A stretch of DNA of 64,000 nt from JBCDHN01 sp965224535 (GTDB lineage Bacteria > Verrucomicrobiota > Verrucomicrobiia > Verrucomicrobiales > DEV007): positions 62,001 through 126,000 of the forward strand of contig CBDCZR010000008.1 of assembly GCA_965224535.1 (NCBI GenBank), given 5' to 3'. Below, in pieces: positions 27,876 through 37,161 of the stretch. How positions within the stretch are numbered: position 1 is the stretch's first letter; every line of letters starts with the position of its first letter. A program made the position numbers and the translations under genes. The notes below the pieces were generated by a model. That model worked only from the letters and a program-made list of their open reading frames with translations. It was not told the DNA's origin and made no database searches.

Positions 27876-29363
27876 CTACTCCAAGGCTCCAAGCGCCTTT
27901 TCCAGGCGCCGAATCAGGTCTTCCGGTTGCTCCAACCCGATCGAAAGCCGGATCAAATGCCGGTCGATGCCGAGTTTGTCGGACCAATCCAGCTCCGGGT
28001 AGTGGGCCAGCAGCATGTAGGGGCACGCCAGGGTAAAATTCGCACCCAGGCTGGGACCTTTGGAAACGCGCAGCACGTTGTAAAATCGGGGCGAATTGCG
28101 GCGCGGTTCCTTTAGCAACAGGGAGATGACTCCGCCAAAACCGCCGTCCTCGCGGCGAATGGCCTCGTAAAACTCCGGCGTTTGGGTTTTGGGATACCAC
28201 AGCCGCTGAATCGGCTCTCGATCGGCCAAAAAATCGAACACCACGTCCGCGGAGGCGTTGATCCGGCTCATTCGATCGCGAAAATCGCGCGAATTGCGCT
28301 CCAGCACGGTCGCGTCCTCGCCCCACAGGTCATCCTCGTAAGTTTCCTCCAAAATCCGGGTCATTTCCGCGTTGTGCGGGGAATCACTGCGCACGATGAG
28401 GCTGCCGGCCATGACGTCGCCCACGCCGCTGAAGAATTTGGTGAGGCTGGTGGTCACGACGTCGGCATGGCGAAGCACATCGACGTTTTGCGCGGTGGAG
28501 ACGGTGTCATCGACCACCAGCGGGATGCCTTCGGGGTCCAGCACCTTGGTTAGGCCCGCCAAATCCGCGGTGCGGAGTTGCGGATTGCTCGCTACCTCGC
28601 AAAACACGCCGCTCAGCTCCCTGGCTGCGACCAGCTTTTCGATCGCCGCCACTCCGCCGCGGGAGGCGTTGGCCACGAATTCAACGCCGCTGCCAAATTC
28701 CTGCTGCACCTTCAACACGTCCACGTAGGGAAACTCCACCTGCACCGTGCGCCGCTGGGGAAACATGCGCGAAACCAGCCGATGCGCGGCGTAAACGGCG
28801 GCGATGCCGGATGGGAAGAGGTAAACGTCGTTGGCATCCTGACCGGTAAGCTCAGCCAACCGGTCGCGAACCATCACCTTGGCGTCGGCGGAAACCGGGG
28901 GAGCTTCAAAGCGCTCGTCCAGCGCCGCTTCCGCGCGGCGGCTGCTCACGACTTCGCCACAAAATCGCCATTGATTCAGCAGCGTTTGCCAGTGGTCCTG
29001 ATGCGCCACCGCCACAGCCAGGCCGCCGTTCCAGTTTTCCACGTCCACGGCTGCCTCCGTGCGCCGTTTCACGTAGGCCACTGCCCGGTGCGCCGCCGCC
29101 AGCGAAGGGAAAACCATGGCGCGGTGGTCGCGCTTGCGAAAATCCTGCTGCGCGGCATCAAAAAGCTGCTGCACCAGCGGGTGCACGAAAAAGCGCGGAT
29201 AACCACACTGCAGCGCCTCCATCACCTTGGGCGCGCCTTCTTCGTAACCCACCACGTGCTCCCAAAGCGGCATGGCCACGGAAACGGCGTGCGGATCGTC
29301 CGGCAACGGCAGGCCGAGGTCGGACGGATGGCACGCAGGGCTGTTGAGGAGATCGCGGTTCAA
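27876..29363 (-). CDS. PLP-dependent Cys/Met metabolism enzyme, cystathionine gamma-synthase-like
   Basis: A 495-aa fold-type I PLP enzyme. The Schiff-base lysine is in TTSLTKFFSGVGDVMAGS, preceded by the PLP-nitrogen aspartate in GIPLVVDDTVSTAQN; the C-terminus keeps the family LIRLSIGLEQPEDLIRRLEK. It has an N-terminal extension with GLPLPDDPHAVSVAMPLWEH found in a subgroup about 100 residues longer than MetB. The TTG at 29363 fits that subgroup's N-terminus; an upstream ATG at 29426 is possible. Substrate likely O-acyl-homoserine with cysteine or sulfide, not provable here. Confidence 0.82.
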   Translation of the reverse strand: MNRDLLNSPACHPSDLGLPLPDDPHAVSVAMPLWEHVVGYEEGAPKVMEALQCGYPRFFVHPLVQQLFDAAQQDFRKRDHRAMVFPSLAAAHRAVAYVKRRTEAAVDVENWNGGLAVAVAHQDHWQTLLNQWRFCGEVVSSRRAEAALDERFEAPPVSADAKVMVRDRLAELTGQDANDVYLFPSGIAAVYAAHRLVSRMFPQRRTVQVEFPYVDVLKVQQEFGSGVEFVANASRGGVAAIEKLVAARELSGVFCEVASNPQLRTADLAGLTKVLDPEGIPLVVDDTVSTAQNVDVLRHADVVTTSLTKFFSGVGDVMAGSLIVRSDSPHNAEMTRILEETYEDDLWGEDATVLERNSRDFRDRMSRINASADVVFDFLADREPIQRLWYPKTQTPEFYEAIRREDGGFGGVISLLLKEPRRNSPRFYNVLRVSKGPSLGANFTLACPYMLLAHYPELDWSDKLGIDRHLIRLSIGLEQPEDLIRRLEKALGALE

Positions 29364-29432
29364 GGACGGAAGCTGAAGGAGAAAACCGGGGAATGCAATC
29401 ACGCGATGCGCCTGACAGTTCGCCAAGCTCTA

Positions 29433-29594
29433 GGAGACTGTCGGACTTAGCCCGCCCGGCGTCGAAAATCGAGGATTCGGCCCAAATTTCCCTTCATTTT
29501 CGTCCCTTATGTCCTCATAAAGTCCTCAAACTCATGAAAATTTTGGCTCGAACCTCGAATTTCGCCGCCCGACGGTCTAAGTCCGACAGCCTCC
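29433..29594. mobile_element. 162-bp MITE-like element with imperfect terminal inverted repeats
   Basis: GGAGACTGTCGGACTTAG (29433-29450) is matched in inverse by CTAAGTCCGACAGCCTCC (29577-29594), with one mismatch in 18. Similarity continues inward for about 30 more bases (GGCGTCGAAAATCGAGG against GGCGGCGAAATTCGAGG). The interior codes for nothing. Terminal repeats starting G-A-G-R-C-T-G-T-C are common at ends of IS4/IS5-like elements, so a non-autonomous derivative is plausible. No clear target duplication is visible. Confidence 0.6.
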
Positions 29595-29622
29595 AGGCTG
29601 CCCGAACTGGCGAAGAAACCGG

Positions 29623-30636
29623 TCACGCGGCCACTAACGAAGCCAAAACCTTGCGCGTGCCGGTAAACGTGCGCCGGCCGTGCATGGCCACGTAGTTATC
29701 GACCAGAGCCACGTCGCCGGTTTGCCAAGGCACGTCAAAAGTGATCTCTTCCGCCAGTTCCGCGGCTAAATTCGCGTCGGCCGGGTCCAGCGGCGAGCCG
29801 TCGCCAAAAGTGATCGCCTTGGCCGGATCGTTGCGCACATCCTTCCAGCCTTTGAACGCGGCGATGAGCTGGTTGAAGAACGATTTTCGCCCATCTCCCA
29901 AATCGCGCACCGCCTGCAGAACCGGCGTGGTCGCGCGCAAACAGCCATCGTCCAGCCACTCGTGGTGGTAGCCTAACCGCGCCATTGCCGCCTCCGCCTC
30001 CTCGCGCGTTTCCACGCTGAAGGTGCTCTGCCAACTACGGCCCATGCCGGAGCCGGGATCGTCGCCCGGCGGCATCACATTGCGGTAAAGCAGGCCCTTT
30101 TCCTCACAATTTCGGGCAAAATCCGGGCATTTTTCGGTCAAACGCTGGAAAAGGACGTCGCTGCGGCAAAGCGGCGTCGCACCGCCGGAATCCGCGGCCT
30201 GTTCGCAGAAAAAGAGCAGCTTGCTCGGATAGGTTGGGGTTTGCGCCATTTCGTGATGGAGAAAGATGGTGACGTCTGGCGGGGCTTCGTTGGCGGTGAA
30301 AACGCGCTCGGTTCGGTTGGTGCGCACGGCGTTGGAAAGCGAGTCCTGGTAGGTGAAATTCGGGTAGCCGAACGCGGCGATGAAGGCGTCAAAATCCTGG
30401 TCGGTCCGCACCGGGAACCCGCGAAAAAGAATCGCGCCGTGCCTGGCGGCTTGCCGGTCCAGATCGTCCTTGTTGGCGGCTGCCCAGGCGAGCGTTTGCT
30501 CGAGGGTAGCGTCTTGGGTTTGGCATTCCAGCACTAGCGGAAACACCACATCGTCCCAGGTTTGCTGGCCCGGAACGGGGCTTTGTCGAACGGAGATCAT
30601 ACGGCGACTATGCGGCGGAGGGGCGTCTTGGTCCAT
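29623..30636 (-). CDS. TauD/TfdA-family Fe(II)/2-oxoglutarate dioxygenase
   Basis: A 337-aa cytosolic oxygenase. Metal ligands are the H-x-E pair in IFLHHEMAQTPTYPSKLLFF and the distal His in VDNYVAMHGRRTFTG, with the 2-oxoglutarate Arg following. The N-terminus (VVFPLVLECQ ... AILFRGFPV) is the usual TauD-family start. This branch includes SyrB-like and other amino acid hydroxylases, so the substrate is open. The ATG at 30636 is taken; one inside (ISVRQSPVPGQQ) is possible. Confidence 0.82.
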   Translation of the reverse strand: MDQDAPPPHSRRMISVRQSPVPGQQTWDDVVFPLVLECQTQDATLEQTLAWAAANKDDLDRQAARHGAILFRGFPVRTDQDFDAFIAAFGYPNFTYQDSLSNAVRTNRTERVFTANEAPPDVTIFLHHEMAQTPTYPSKLLFFCEQAADSGGATPLCRSDVLFQRLTEKCPDFARNCEEKGLLYRNVMPPGDDPGSGMGRSWQSTFSVETREEAEAAMARLGYHHEWLDDGCLRATTPVLQAVRDLGDGRKSFFNQLIAAFKGWKDVRNDPAKAITFGDGSPLDPADANLAAELAEEITFDVPWQTGDVALVDNYVAMHGRRTFTGTRKVLASLVAA

Positions 30637-30664
30637 CGGTAAAAATTACGATGCCGCCTCCGGG

Positions 30665-30826
30665 ATGCTCAACGACCGGCTTCACTTCAACACCGGCCAC
30701 CATGAAAACCTTTGTCTGCAAGACGAGGGCTGGGCCCAAGCCATCGCCCCCGCAAACAAGGCGTTGCGCGACGCGTTTTTCGCCGTGCCGGAGTTGAAAG
30801 CGGCGTATGCGCGGTTGTTTCCGTGA
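30665..30826 (+). CDS. Small hypothetical protein
   Basis: A 53-codon frame (MLNDRLHFNTGHHENLCLQD at the start, ELKAAYARLFP at the end) with codon use like its neighbours, lying between the divergent dioxygenase gene and purT. The helical C-terminus looks protein-like, but no family is recognised and it could be a gene fragment. Confidence 0.3.
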   Translation: MLNDRLHFNTGHHENLCLQDEGWAQAIAPANKALRDAFFAVPELKAAYARLFP

Positions 30827-30889
30827 TTTTTGCGGGAATTTGTCCGCAATACGTCCGGATTCCCGGAATTCTACCCGGGCCCAGACAAA

Positions 30890-30940
30890 TTGGGCAAATT
30901 GTTTGGGATTTGGCGCTTGGAATTTGGGATTTCCCGCTAC
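30890..30940. repeat. TTTGGGATTTGG-type repeat patch before purT
   Basis: The words TTGTTTGGGATTTGGCGC and TTGGAATTTGGGATTTCCC occupy the 60 bp before the purT start. They are close to the patches at 5255-5415 and 40955-40985, the last of which also ends a few bases before a gene start. Confidence 0.6.
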
Positions 30941-30950
30941 CCTAACAAAC

Positions 30951-32135
30951 ATGTCCTCCATCGGCACACCTTTCACCTACACGGCCACCAAAGTCCTGCT
31001 TTGCGGAGCAGGAGAGCTAGGCAAGGAGGTGGTCATCGAGTTGCAACGCTACGGCGTGGAAGTCATCGCCATCGATTCCTACGATCGCGCCCCCGCCATG
31101 CAGGTGGCCGACCGCAGCTACGTGGCGCCCATGTTAGACGGCAAACTGCTGCGCCAGATCATCGAGGAGGAGAAGCCGGACCTGGTCGTGCCCGAGGTGG
31201 AGGCGATCGCGACCCAAACGCTGGAGGAGCTGGAAAAAGAGGGCGTGGTGGAGGTCATCCCAACCGCGCGGGCGGCGGTTTTGACGATGAATCGGGAGGG
31301 AATCCGCCGATTGGCGGCTGAGGAGCTGAAATTGCCCACCTCGCCCTATCGCTTCGCCGCTGATGAAGCGCAATTTCGCGCCGCCATCGCGGAAATCGGG
31401 CTTCCCTGTGTGGTCAAGCCGATCATGAGTTCGTCCGGCAAGGGGCAAAGTGTCGTGCGCAGTGAAGGCGAAATCGCCCAAGCCTGGAAATACGCGCAGG
31501 AAGGCGGCCGCGCCGGGCAGGGCAAGGTCATCGTGGAAGGATTCGTCGATTTTGACTACGAGATCACCCTGCTGACCGTGCGCCACCCTGGCGGAACGTC
31601 GTTTTGCGAGCCGATCGGCCACATCCAGGTGGATGGCGATTACCGGGAAAGCTGGCAGCCGCAACCCATGAGCGGGGCAGCGCGAAAGGAGGCCGAAAAC
31701 GCCGCCAAAGCGATCACCGATGCTCTGGGAGGTTCCGGCGTGTTTGGCGTGGAGCTGTTTGTCCGCGGCAACGAGGTGATTTTCAGCGAAGTCTCCCCCC
31801 GGCCGCACGATACGGGGATGGTGACGATGATTTCCCAGGATTTGAGCCAATTCGCGCTCCACGCCCGCGCGATTTTGGAGCTGCCGGTGCCAAATATCCG
31901 CCAGCACGGGCCGTCGGCCTCCTGCGTGATTTTGGCCGAGGGTAAGTCCGACCGCATGCGCTACTTGGACCTGGAAAACGCGCTCGCCGAGCCCGACACG
32001 CAGTTGCGCCTCTTCGGCAAGCCGGGCGTGAACGGCAAACGGCGCATGGGCGTGGCATTGGCCCGCGGAGAGTCGATCGAGGAAGCACGCGCGAAGGCTC
32101 GCCGTGCGTCGGAGGCGGTGGGAATTCGGCTGTAG
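30951..32135 (+). CDS. purT: Formate-dependent phosphoribosylglycinamide formyltransferase
   Basis: A 394-aa ATP-grasp enzyme that makes formyl-GAR from GAR, formate and ATP in purine synthesis. Visible are the N-terminal VLLCGAGELGKEVVIELQRY, ATP-grasp blocks GLPCVVKPIMSSSGKGQSVV and FGVELFVRGNEVIFSEVSPR, and the PHDTGMVTM ending of the active site. Length equals E. coli PurT (392). The ATG at 30951 follows the repeat patch without SD. Confidence 0.96.
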   Translation: MSSIGTPFTYTATKVLLCGAGELGKEVVIELQRYGVEVIAIDSYDRAPAMQVADRSYVAPMLDGKLLRQIIEEEKPDLVVPEVEAIATQTLEELEKEGVVEVIPTARAAVLTMNREGIRRLAAEELKLPTSPYRFAADEAQFRAAIAEIGLPCVVKPIMSSSGKGQSVVRSEGEIAQAWKYAQEGGRAGQGKVIVEGFVDFDYEITLLTVRHPGGTSFCEPIGHIQVDGDYRESWQPQPMSGAARKEAENAAKAITDALGGSGVFGVELFVRGNEVIFSEVSPRPHDTGMVTMISQDLSQFALHARAILELPVPNIRQHGPSASCVILAEGKSDRMRYLDLENALAEPDTQLRLFGKPGVNGKRRMGVALARGESIEEARAKARRASEAVGIRL

Positions 32136-32139
32136 GCGC

Positions 32140-32184
32140 CCCATACGATCTATAGGTCCCATACGGCCTATCCGACCTATAACC
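32140..32184. repeat. CCTATAGGTCC-type short palindromic patch
   Basis: The spacer between convergent purT and the propeller gene contains GATCTATAGGTCCCATACGG followed by CCTATCCGACCTATAA: near-inverted copies of TATAGGTC. It probably acts as or near a bidirectional terminator, or is a small intergenic repeat. Only one copy is in the window. Confidence 0.4.
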
Positions 32185-35100
32185 CTAACGCTCGAACATC
32201 GGCAGGTAGCGGTAGTACACCTCCAGCGTTAGCGCCGCCATGGCCGTGACCGCAACGCGCCCGGCGTCACGCCCGTGCGTCCCTGTGGGCTCCCAACTAC
32301 CCGCGTGGGCGCCCTTTTTCACCTGGGAGCCCAGTAAAACCGGCTTGATGGCCGCGTTCCACTCCTTCCACACCGGTCCGCCGTGCTGAAATAAGGCCAA
32401 CGCGCCGTAGTACCAGTAGTAGTAGTTGACCGACTTCTCGCTGGGAATTTGCCCGCCAAGATAAGCCGCGCTTTCCCGCATTCGCGGCTGCGTGGGGGCC
32501 ACACCCATCAGTTGCTGGCAAAACATGCCTTCCGCAACCATGGCCGGCCGGGGCGAGCGATTTTGGTAACCGTAGAGCCCGCGATGTTTCCCGCCGCCCA
32601 CACGGTCGAGCCACTTGGCCACGCCTTGGTAGGTGGCCGGCGGAACCTCGATTCCCGCGGTCGCGGCGCGATTGAGCGCGAGCACTTGCCAGCCAACCAC
32701 GGAGGTGTCGGCGTTGTGGTCGCCCGGTTGATAACGCCAACCGCCGGTCCGGTTGCTCTGCGCACGCAGGATGAACCCGGCAGCCGCCTGGAGCGGGTCG
32801 TGCAGCTTGGGATCGCGCGTCAGGCCGTAGGCTTCGGCCAGGGCGATAGTGGCGATGCCCTGATCGTACATGTCGCCGCCTTTTCCGCGAAGGTCGCCGT
32901 CTTCCTTCATCTGCGCCAGCAGCCAGCTCATCCCCTTGCTGACGGGCGCCCGGTAGGGGCCGTTTTTTTGATGCGTGGCGCCCCAGCCCATGTAGCTGAG
33001 CAAGGCAAAAGCGGTCGAGGCGGTTTTGTGGTTTCGGCGTCCGCCAAAGCGCGCCGTATCCCAGTGGCCGTCCTTTTCCTGGTGACGGGTGAACCAGTCC
33101 AGGGCGGCGCGGATCGCTTTTTCGGTCTCGGTGCTGCCGCCGAGTTGCTCGATCATGCGCTGGCGAATTTCCGGCTTCCGCAGCAGGTAAGGGTCCTTCA
33201 CCTTTACCGGTGCCTCCAAAACCACGCGGCCGGCCAAATTCAGCGCGTCGATGGAGAGTTGCGCGGCGGAATTCGGCAAACTGAGCCGCGGATTCGCTGA
33301 ATTGGCCGATTTGGCGGAAATCGGCGCCGCAAGGGGCTGGGATTCGCCCGGAAGCGTCGGACTTGCCAAAACGAGCGGCGTGCTGAGCGCTTTGGGTGCG
33401 AGTTTCGCCAATTTTGGAGGCTCCAATCGGTGCATCGGAGGCGTGGTTGGCGAAATTGGCGGAATTTCCTGCTTTTTCGCGAGCGTCTCGGTTTTCGGCT
33501 GCTCCAGCCGCAATTTCGCGGTGTTCGGGGTCAGGTCCAGTTTCGCCAGAGAGTCGCCGTCGAGCATTTGCGCGGCCACCTTTGGAATTCGCGAGGGCGG
33601 CGGAGCTGAATCGGCGAAATTTGGCGCTTTGGGAACCGAATTTTCCTCGGAATCGCGAAACGCAGGCTCACCCAGCACGAATTTGCGTGGCAAGGGGTTC
33701 GGGGCCGGTTTTGGCTCCAATTTCGGTTGAACCGGCAAAGTCTCGCCCGGCGCGGTATCCTGCAGCTTCGGCAGGGGGGCGGGCGGCTCGGGTTGCGGCG
33801 GATTGGGATTGGCTTCCAACTGAATTCGCGGCAGATCGAAGGGAATCGGCTCAACAGCCAGGTTAGCCGCGACCACCGCCGGCAAGGGCTGAGTTTTGGC
33901 CTCCGGTTGACGTTCGGCCGGCTCGATTGCCGGGGCGCGAACCGCAAATTCGTTGGCCGCCGGATCGGGAGCCGGTTGCAGCACCGGGGGCAACTTGGGC
34001 AAATCCGGCGCCTTCGGCCGCGGGGGCGGAGGCGCCTCAAAAACCGGCCGGGCCGCCTGCACCCGCACCTCGGGCAATTCTGCGATGCTCTCGCGAATGT
34101 TCAGCGCCAGCTTCTCCTCGGCCAGGCGGTCGCTGCTGAGGCTAACCTCGATCCTCTGCTCTTCCCGCAGCGCCATCGCACGATCCGCCAGCCGCCAGCT
34201 CCCGAAGAAAAACAGCAGAATCAGGTGCGCCGCGATCGAGCCCGCGAAGCATTTTTCCGGCAACGAGGCATCCTGCACGAAGTAGCGCCGCAGCAGCCAC
34301 CAACTGAGCGCCAGCGCCGACGCGCAGGCCAAAATGACCCAAACGTGACGCTGCACCAACCCGACGAACGGGTGAATTTTGGGAACGGCGACGACTTCGC
34401 GCGTTTGGCTGCGAAAAAGCGCGAATCGGCCCGGCGATTTTGGATCGAGCGCCGCGCCACAGGCCAGTTGCAACCCGTCCGGCATCAGCGCGGGCCCCAT
34501 TTCATCGCCGGTGCTGTTGATGGGACGGCCGAGGTTGACCGGTGGCTGAATTTCGCCGCGAAAAATGCGCGCGCGGTAAAGATCCAAACCGCCGAAGCCG
34601 CCCTCGCGATCCGAGGTGAAGTAGACGAAATCGCCGTGCGCGGAAACGGCCGGATGACCGTCGTTGCCCGGCGAATTCAGCGCCGCGATGGGAAACGCCG
34701 GGCCGGTTTTGAAATCCGGTCCCAATCTGGCCGCAAAAATGTCGAAATCGGCCGCAGGAGACGAAAAACGGCTCGACCCGCGCCATTCCGGGCCCTGGCC
34801 GGCTTTCCCCGCGTTGGTGGCGAAAAACAACCGCCGGCCATCGGCGGAAATCGCGGGATCCAGCTCGTCGAAGGCGGTGTTGACGCGCGAACCCAGGTTT
34901 TCCGGCTCCGCCCAGGAATCGTCCGCGTTTTTGCGGGAAACCCACAAATCAAAGCCGCCACGGCCGGGACGATTTGAGGCGAACAGAACGGCACGACCAT
35001 CGCGCGTAAACACGGGTCCCACCTCGTCCGCATCGCTGTTCAGGGCGTCGATCGCCTCGGGTTGAGACCACGCATCACCCTGCCAATGCGCCACGAACAG

Positions 35101-35391
35101 ATCGGTGTCCTCACTTGCCCTGCCACTGGCAAAAATCAGCGTCTTGCCATCCGGAGAAAAAGCCGGGCCGAAGCGATTTTGGTTCTTGCTCCCCGGAAAA
35201 AGCGGCTGGAGTTCGTCCCACACCACGGTGCGGGTTTGGGCGCCGTTTCCGGGCAATTTCAGCGAAACGCCGTCGGTCAGTTCCACGTTCGGCTCGGGGC
35301 CGAACCACGTCCAAAGCAGCAACGCTAACGGAGCGAAAAAAACGAGGCCGATCGCGATGTTTTTCCGGCGCGACATGGTGGGCGGGATCAT
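32185..35391 (-). CDS. PD40 propeller - two TM - Pro-rich linker - terpenoid-toroid fusion protein
   Basis: A 1068-aa envelope protein. A signal-anchor near the N-terminus (IAIGLVFFAPLALLLWTWFG) is followed by WD40-like PD40 repeats (FGPAFSPDGKTLIFAS, VGPVFTRDGRAVLFASNRPG, NDGHPAVSAHGDFVYFTSDR). Then come two hydrophobic segments (VWVILACASALALSWWLL and IAAHLILLFFFGSW), about 300 residues rich in Pro/Ala/Lys, and a C-terminal squalene-cyclase/prenyltransferase-like helical toroid (ALDWFTRHQEKDGHW, TGGWRYQPGDHNADTSVVGW, DAGRVAVTAMAALTLEVYYR). The terpene-cyclase DxDD acid is not visible, so it is probably a binding domain rather than a cyclase. ATG at 35391 or 35376. Confidence 0.75.
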   Translation of the reverse strand: MIPPTMSRRKNIAIGLVFFAPLALLLWTWFGPEPNVELTDGVSLKLPGNGAQTRTVVWDELQPLFPGSKNQNRFGPAFSPDGKTLIFASGRASEDTDLFVAHWQGDAWSQPEAIDALNSDADEVGPVFTRDGRAVLFASNRPGRGGFDLWVSRKNADDSWAEPENLGSRVNTAFDELDPAISADGRRLFFATNAGKAGQGPEWRGSSRFSSPAADFDIFAARLGPDFKTGPAFPIAALNSPGNDGHPAVSAHGDFVYFTSDREGGFGGLDLYRARIFRGEIQPPVNLGRPINSTGDEMGPALMPDGLQLACGAALDPKSPGRFALFRSQTREVVAVPKIHPFVGLVQRHVWVILACASALALSWWLLRRYFVQDASLPEKCFAGSIAAHLILLFFFGSWRLADRAMALREEQRIEVSLSSDRLAEEKLALNIRESIAELPEVRVQAARPVFEAPPPPRPKAPDLPKLPPVLQPAPDPAANEFAVRAPAIEPAERQPEAKTQPLPAVVAANLAVEPIPFDLPRIQLEANPNPPQPEPPAPLPKLQDTAPGETLPVQPKLEPKPAPNPLPRKFVLGEPAFRDSEENSVPKAPNFADSAPPPSRIPKVAAQMLDGDSLAKLDLTPNTAKLRLEQPKTETLAKKQEIPPISPTTPPMHRLEPPKLAKLAPKALSTPLVLASPTLPGESQPLAAPISAKSANSANPRLSLPNSAAQLSIDALNLAGRVVLEAPVKVKDPYLLRKPEIRQRMIEQLGGSTETEKAIRAALDWFTRHQEKDGHWDTARFGGRRNHKTASTAFALLSYMGWGATHQKNGPYRAPVSKGMSWLLAQMKEDGDLRGKGGDMYDQGIATIALAEAYGLTRDPKLHDPLQAAAGFILRAQSNRTGGWRYQPGDHNADTSVVGWQVLALNRAATAGIEVPPATYQGVAKWLDRVGGGKHRGLYGYQNRSPRPAMVAEGMFCQQLMGVAPTQPRMRESAAYLGGQIPSEKSVNYYYWYYGALALFQHGGPVWKEWNAAIKPVLLGSQVKKGAHAGSWEPTGTHGRDAGRVAVTAMAALTLEVYYRYLPMFER

Positions 35392-35486
35392 AGGGCCGGT
35401 ATTCGCCACGCACAAATACTCCCTAGGCTAGACCCTAGCCGGCCTCGGGTATGGTGATGCTGAGCTTTTTCATGGTCGGCGGCAGG

Positions 35487-36560
35487 CTATTGCAGTTCGT
35501 CGGGCACCTTTTTCAGCAGCTTCTTGATGTCGTCCGCCCGATCGCGGTTGGCGATGAGCAACGCGTCCTCCGTCTGCACGACGATCAGCTCATCCACGTC
35601 CAAAAGCGCGATATGCTGGCCGGTGGTGGAGTAGACGATGTTTTCCCGGCTCTCGATCTCCGACAACGCGCCGCGAATCCGGTTTTGCGACGAGTCACCG
35701 TCCAAATAGCGCGCTACCGAGGGCCAGCCGCCCACGTCGTCCCAGTCAAAGGTGGCCTCGACGTTGTAAACCCGGCTGGCTTGCTCCATCAGCGCGTAGT
35801 CGATCGAGATTTTCGGCAATTCGCCAAAATTTTCCGCGATCGTGGCCGTCATGTCCGGCGCATTGGCGATTTTTTCGATAAATTCGGCCAATTCCGGGCA
35901 ATGCGCCTTCAGCTCGCCCCTCACCGCCGGCAACGCCCAAATGAACATGCCCGCATTCCAGCTAAAATGACCCAGGCGCAGGAATTCCTCGGCCAACTCC
36001 GGGTTGGGCTTCTCGCGAAACCGCGCCACTTCGTAAACCTGGAGCCCATCCGGCGATTCCGCGATTTCCGCCGGGTTTCCGCGCTCGATGTAGCCGTAAC
36101 CCGGACACGCCCAGGTTGGTTTGATGCCGATGGTGACGATGTGGTCGCTTTTTGCCGCAATTTCCAGCGCTCCGCCGAGCGTCCGGTGAAATTCCGCGCG
36201 ATCCTGGATGAGGTGATCGGCCGGCAGGACGGCCATTGCCGCGTCCGGGTTTTTCCGAGCCACCCAGCCAATGCCAAGCGCCACAGCCGGCGCCGTATCG
36301 CGTTTGTCGGGCTCGGCCAAGATGTTTTCGGCCGGCAGAGTTTTGGAGGCTTTTCGCAGCTCATCGACCTGCTCGTGGTTGGTGAGAATCAGCGTATTTT
36401 CCGGCGGGATCAACCCATCGAGCCGGGCGATGGTTTTCTCGATCAGCGTCTCTTCGTCAAAAAGGCGAAGCAGTTGCTTGGGGCGCCGGTGGCGACTTAG
36501 CGGCCAAAACCGAGTGCCGCTGCCGCCGGCAAGGATAAGCGCGAATTTTTCAGAGGCCAT
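35487..36560 (-). CDS. Mannose-1-phosphate guanylyltransferase
   Basis: A 357-aa nucleotidyltransferase producing GDP-mannose from mannose-1-phosphate and GTP for polysaccharide or glycan synthesis. The signature LAGGSGTRFWPLSRHRRPKQ is at residues 11-30, with DTAPAVALGIGWVARKNPDA, AVLPADHLIQ and FDWDDVGGWPSVARYLDG downstream. It lacks the C-terminal isomerase domain of bifunctional ManC. It is likely transcribed with the gene at 32185-35391; the 70-bp spacer has no terminator. Confidence 0.92.
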   Translation of the reverse strand: MASEKFALILAGGSGTRFWPLSRHRRPKQLLRLFDEETLIEKTIARLDGLIPPENTLILTNHEQVDELRKASKTLPAENILAEPDKRDTAPAVALGIGWVARKNPDAAMAVLPADHLIQDRAEFHRTLGGALEIAAKSDHIVTIGIKPTWACPGYGYIERGNPAEIAESPDGLQVYEVARFREKPNPELAEEFLRLGHFSWNAGMFIWALPAVRGELKAHCPELAEFIEKIANAPDMTATIAENFGELPKISIDYALMEQASRVYNVEATFDWDDVGGWPSVARYLDGDSSQNRIRGALSEIESRENIVYSTTGQHIALLDVDELIVVQTEDALLIANRDRADDIKKLLKKVPDELQ

Positions 36561-36673
36561 TTGGAAATGCGGTTAGGTGATGTATGGTTGGTCCCAGGCC
36601 AATGCTCAACCGGTTTCTGGACCGAGATTTTGCTGGCAAGACTCGGAATTTCTGTAATTTTTACGCTAGAAAC

Positions 36674-37027
36674 ATGGTAAATAACGAAGAATCCCCCGAA
36701 GTTGTCGATCGCACCCTGCTCACCACAGCCATGACGGTCGCTCCGACCGCTGTTGGCTGCGCCGTGGGCGTTTTGCTGGGTGGTCAGCTGAAAAAGGACC
36801 AACGCAGCACCGTTGCCACCGCCCTGTTCACCCTGGGTGCGCTGGTTGCCGTTCCCGCGGCGGTTGACTGCGTGACCAAGCTCATCAACGGCCCCGTTTC
36901 CAAAGCCGGCGCCAAACGCACGCTCAAAGGCATCCGCCAAGGCGCGGGAGTGGGTTACCCGTTCGAAGACGAGTTCGACGATCACCGCATCGAGGACTTC
37001 AGCGACGCCTTCAAGCAGGCAAACTAG
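36674..37027 (+). CDS. Small two-helix membrane protein, hypothetical
   Basis: A 117-aa protein without recognised family. Two hydrophobic segments (TTAMTVAPTAVGCAVGVLLG and TALFTLGALVAVPAAVDCVT) are separated by a charged loop, so both ends face the same side. The acidic C-terminus (FEDEFDDHRIEDFSDAFKQ) is unusual. The ATG at 36674 is the first that gives a hydrophilic N-terminus. It is divergent from the guanylyltransferase gene. Confidence 0.6.
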   Translation: MVNNEESPEVVDRTLLTTAMTVAPTAVGCAVGVLLGGQLKKDQRSTVATALFTLGALVAVPAAVDCVTKLINGPVSKAGAKRTLKGIRQGAGVGYPFEDEFDDHRIEDFSDAFKQAN

Positions 37028-37161
37028 GGTCCGGGTAGAGCCCCTGATTGCTCAGGGCACCCCACAGACCCCGTACGAGCGGACTTCCCGCAGGATCGGC
37101 GGCTGCGACGATACTCCGCGCGCGCGTTAGCCGATCTTTAGCCAGCCGAAAATCAGGGGGG

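Noticed and set aside
29623..30636. TauD-type gene as part of a non-ribosomal peptide cluster
   Set aside because: No NRPS, PKS or carrier protein in the window; purT and housekeeping genes surround it.
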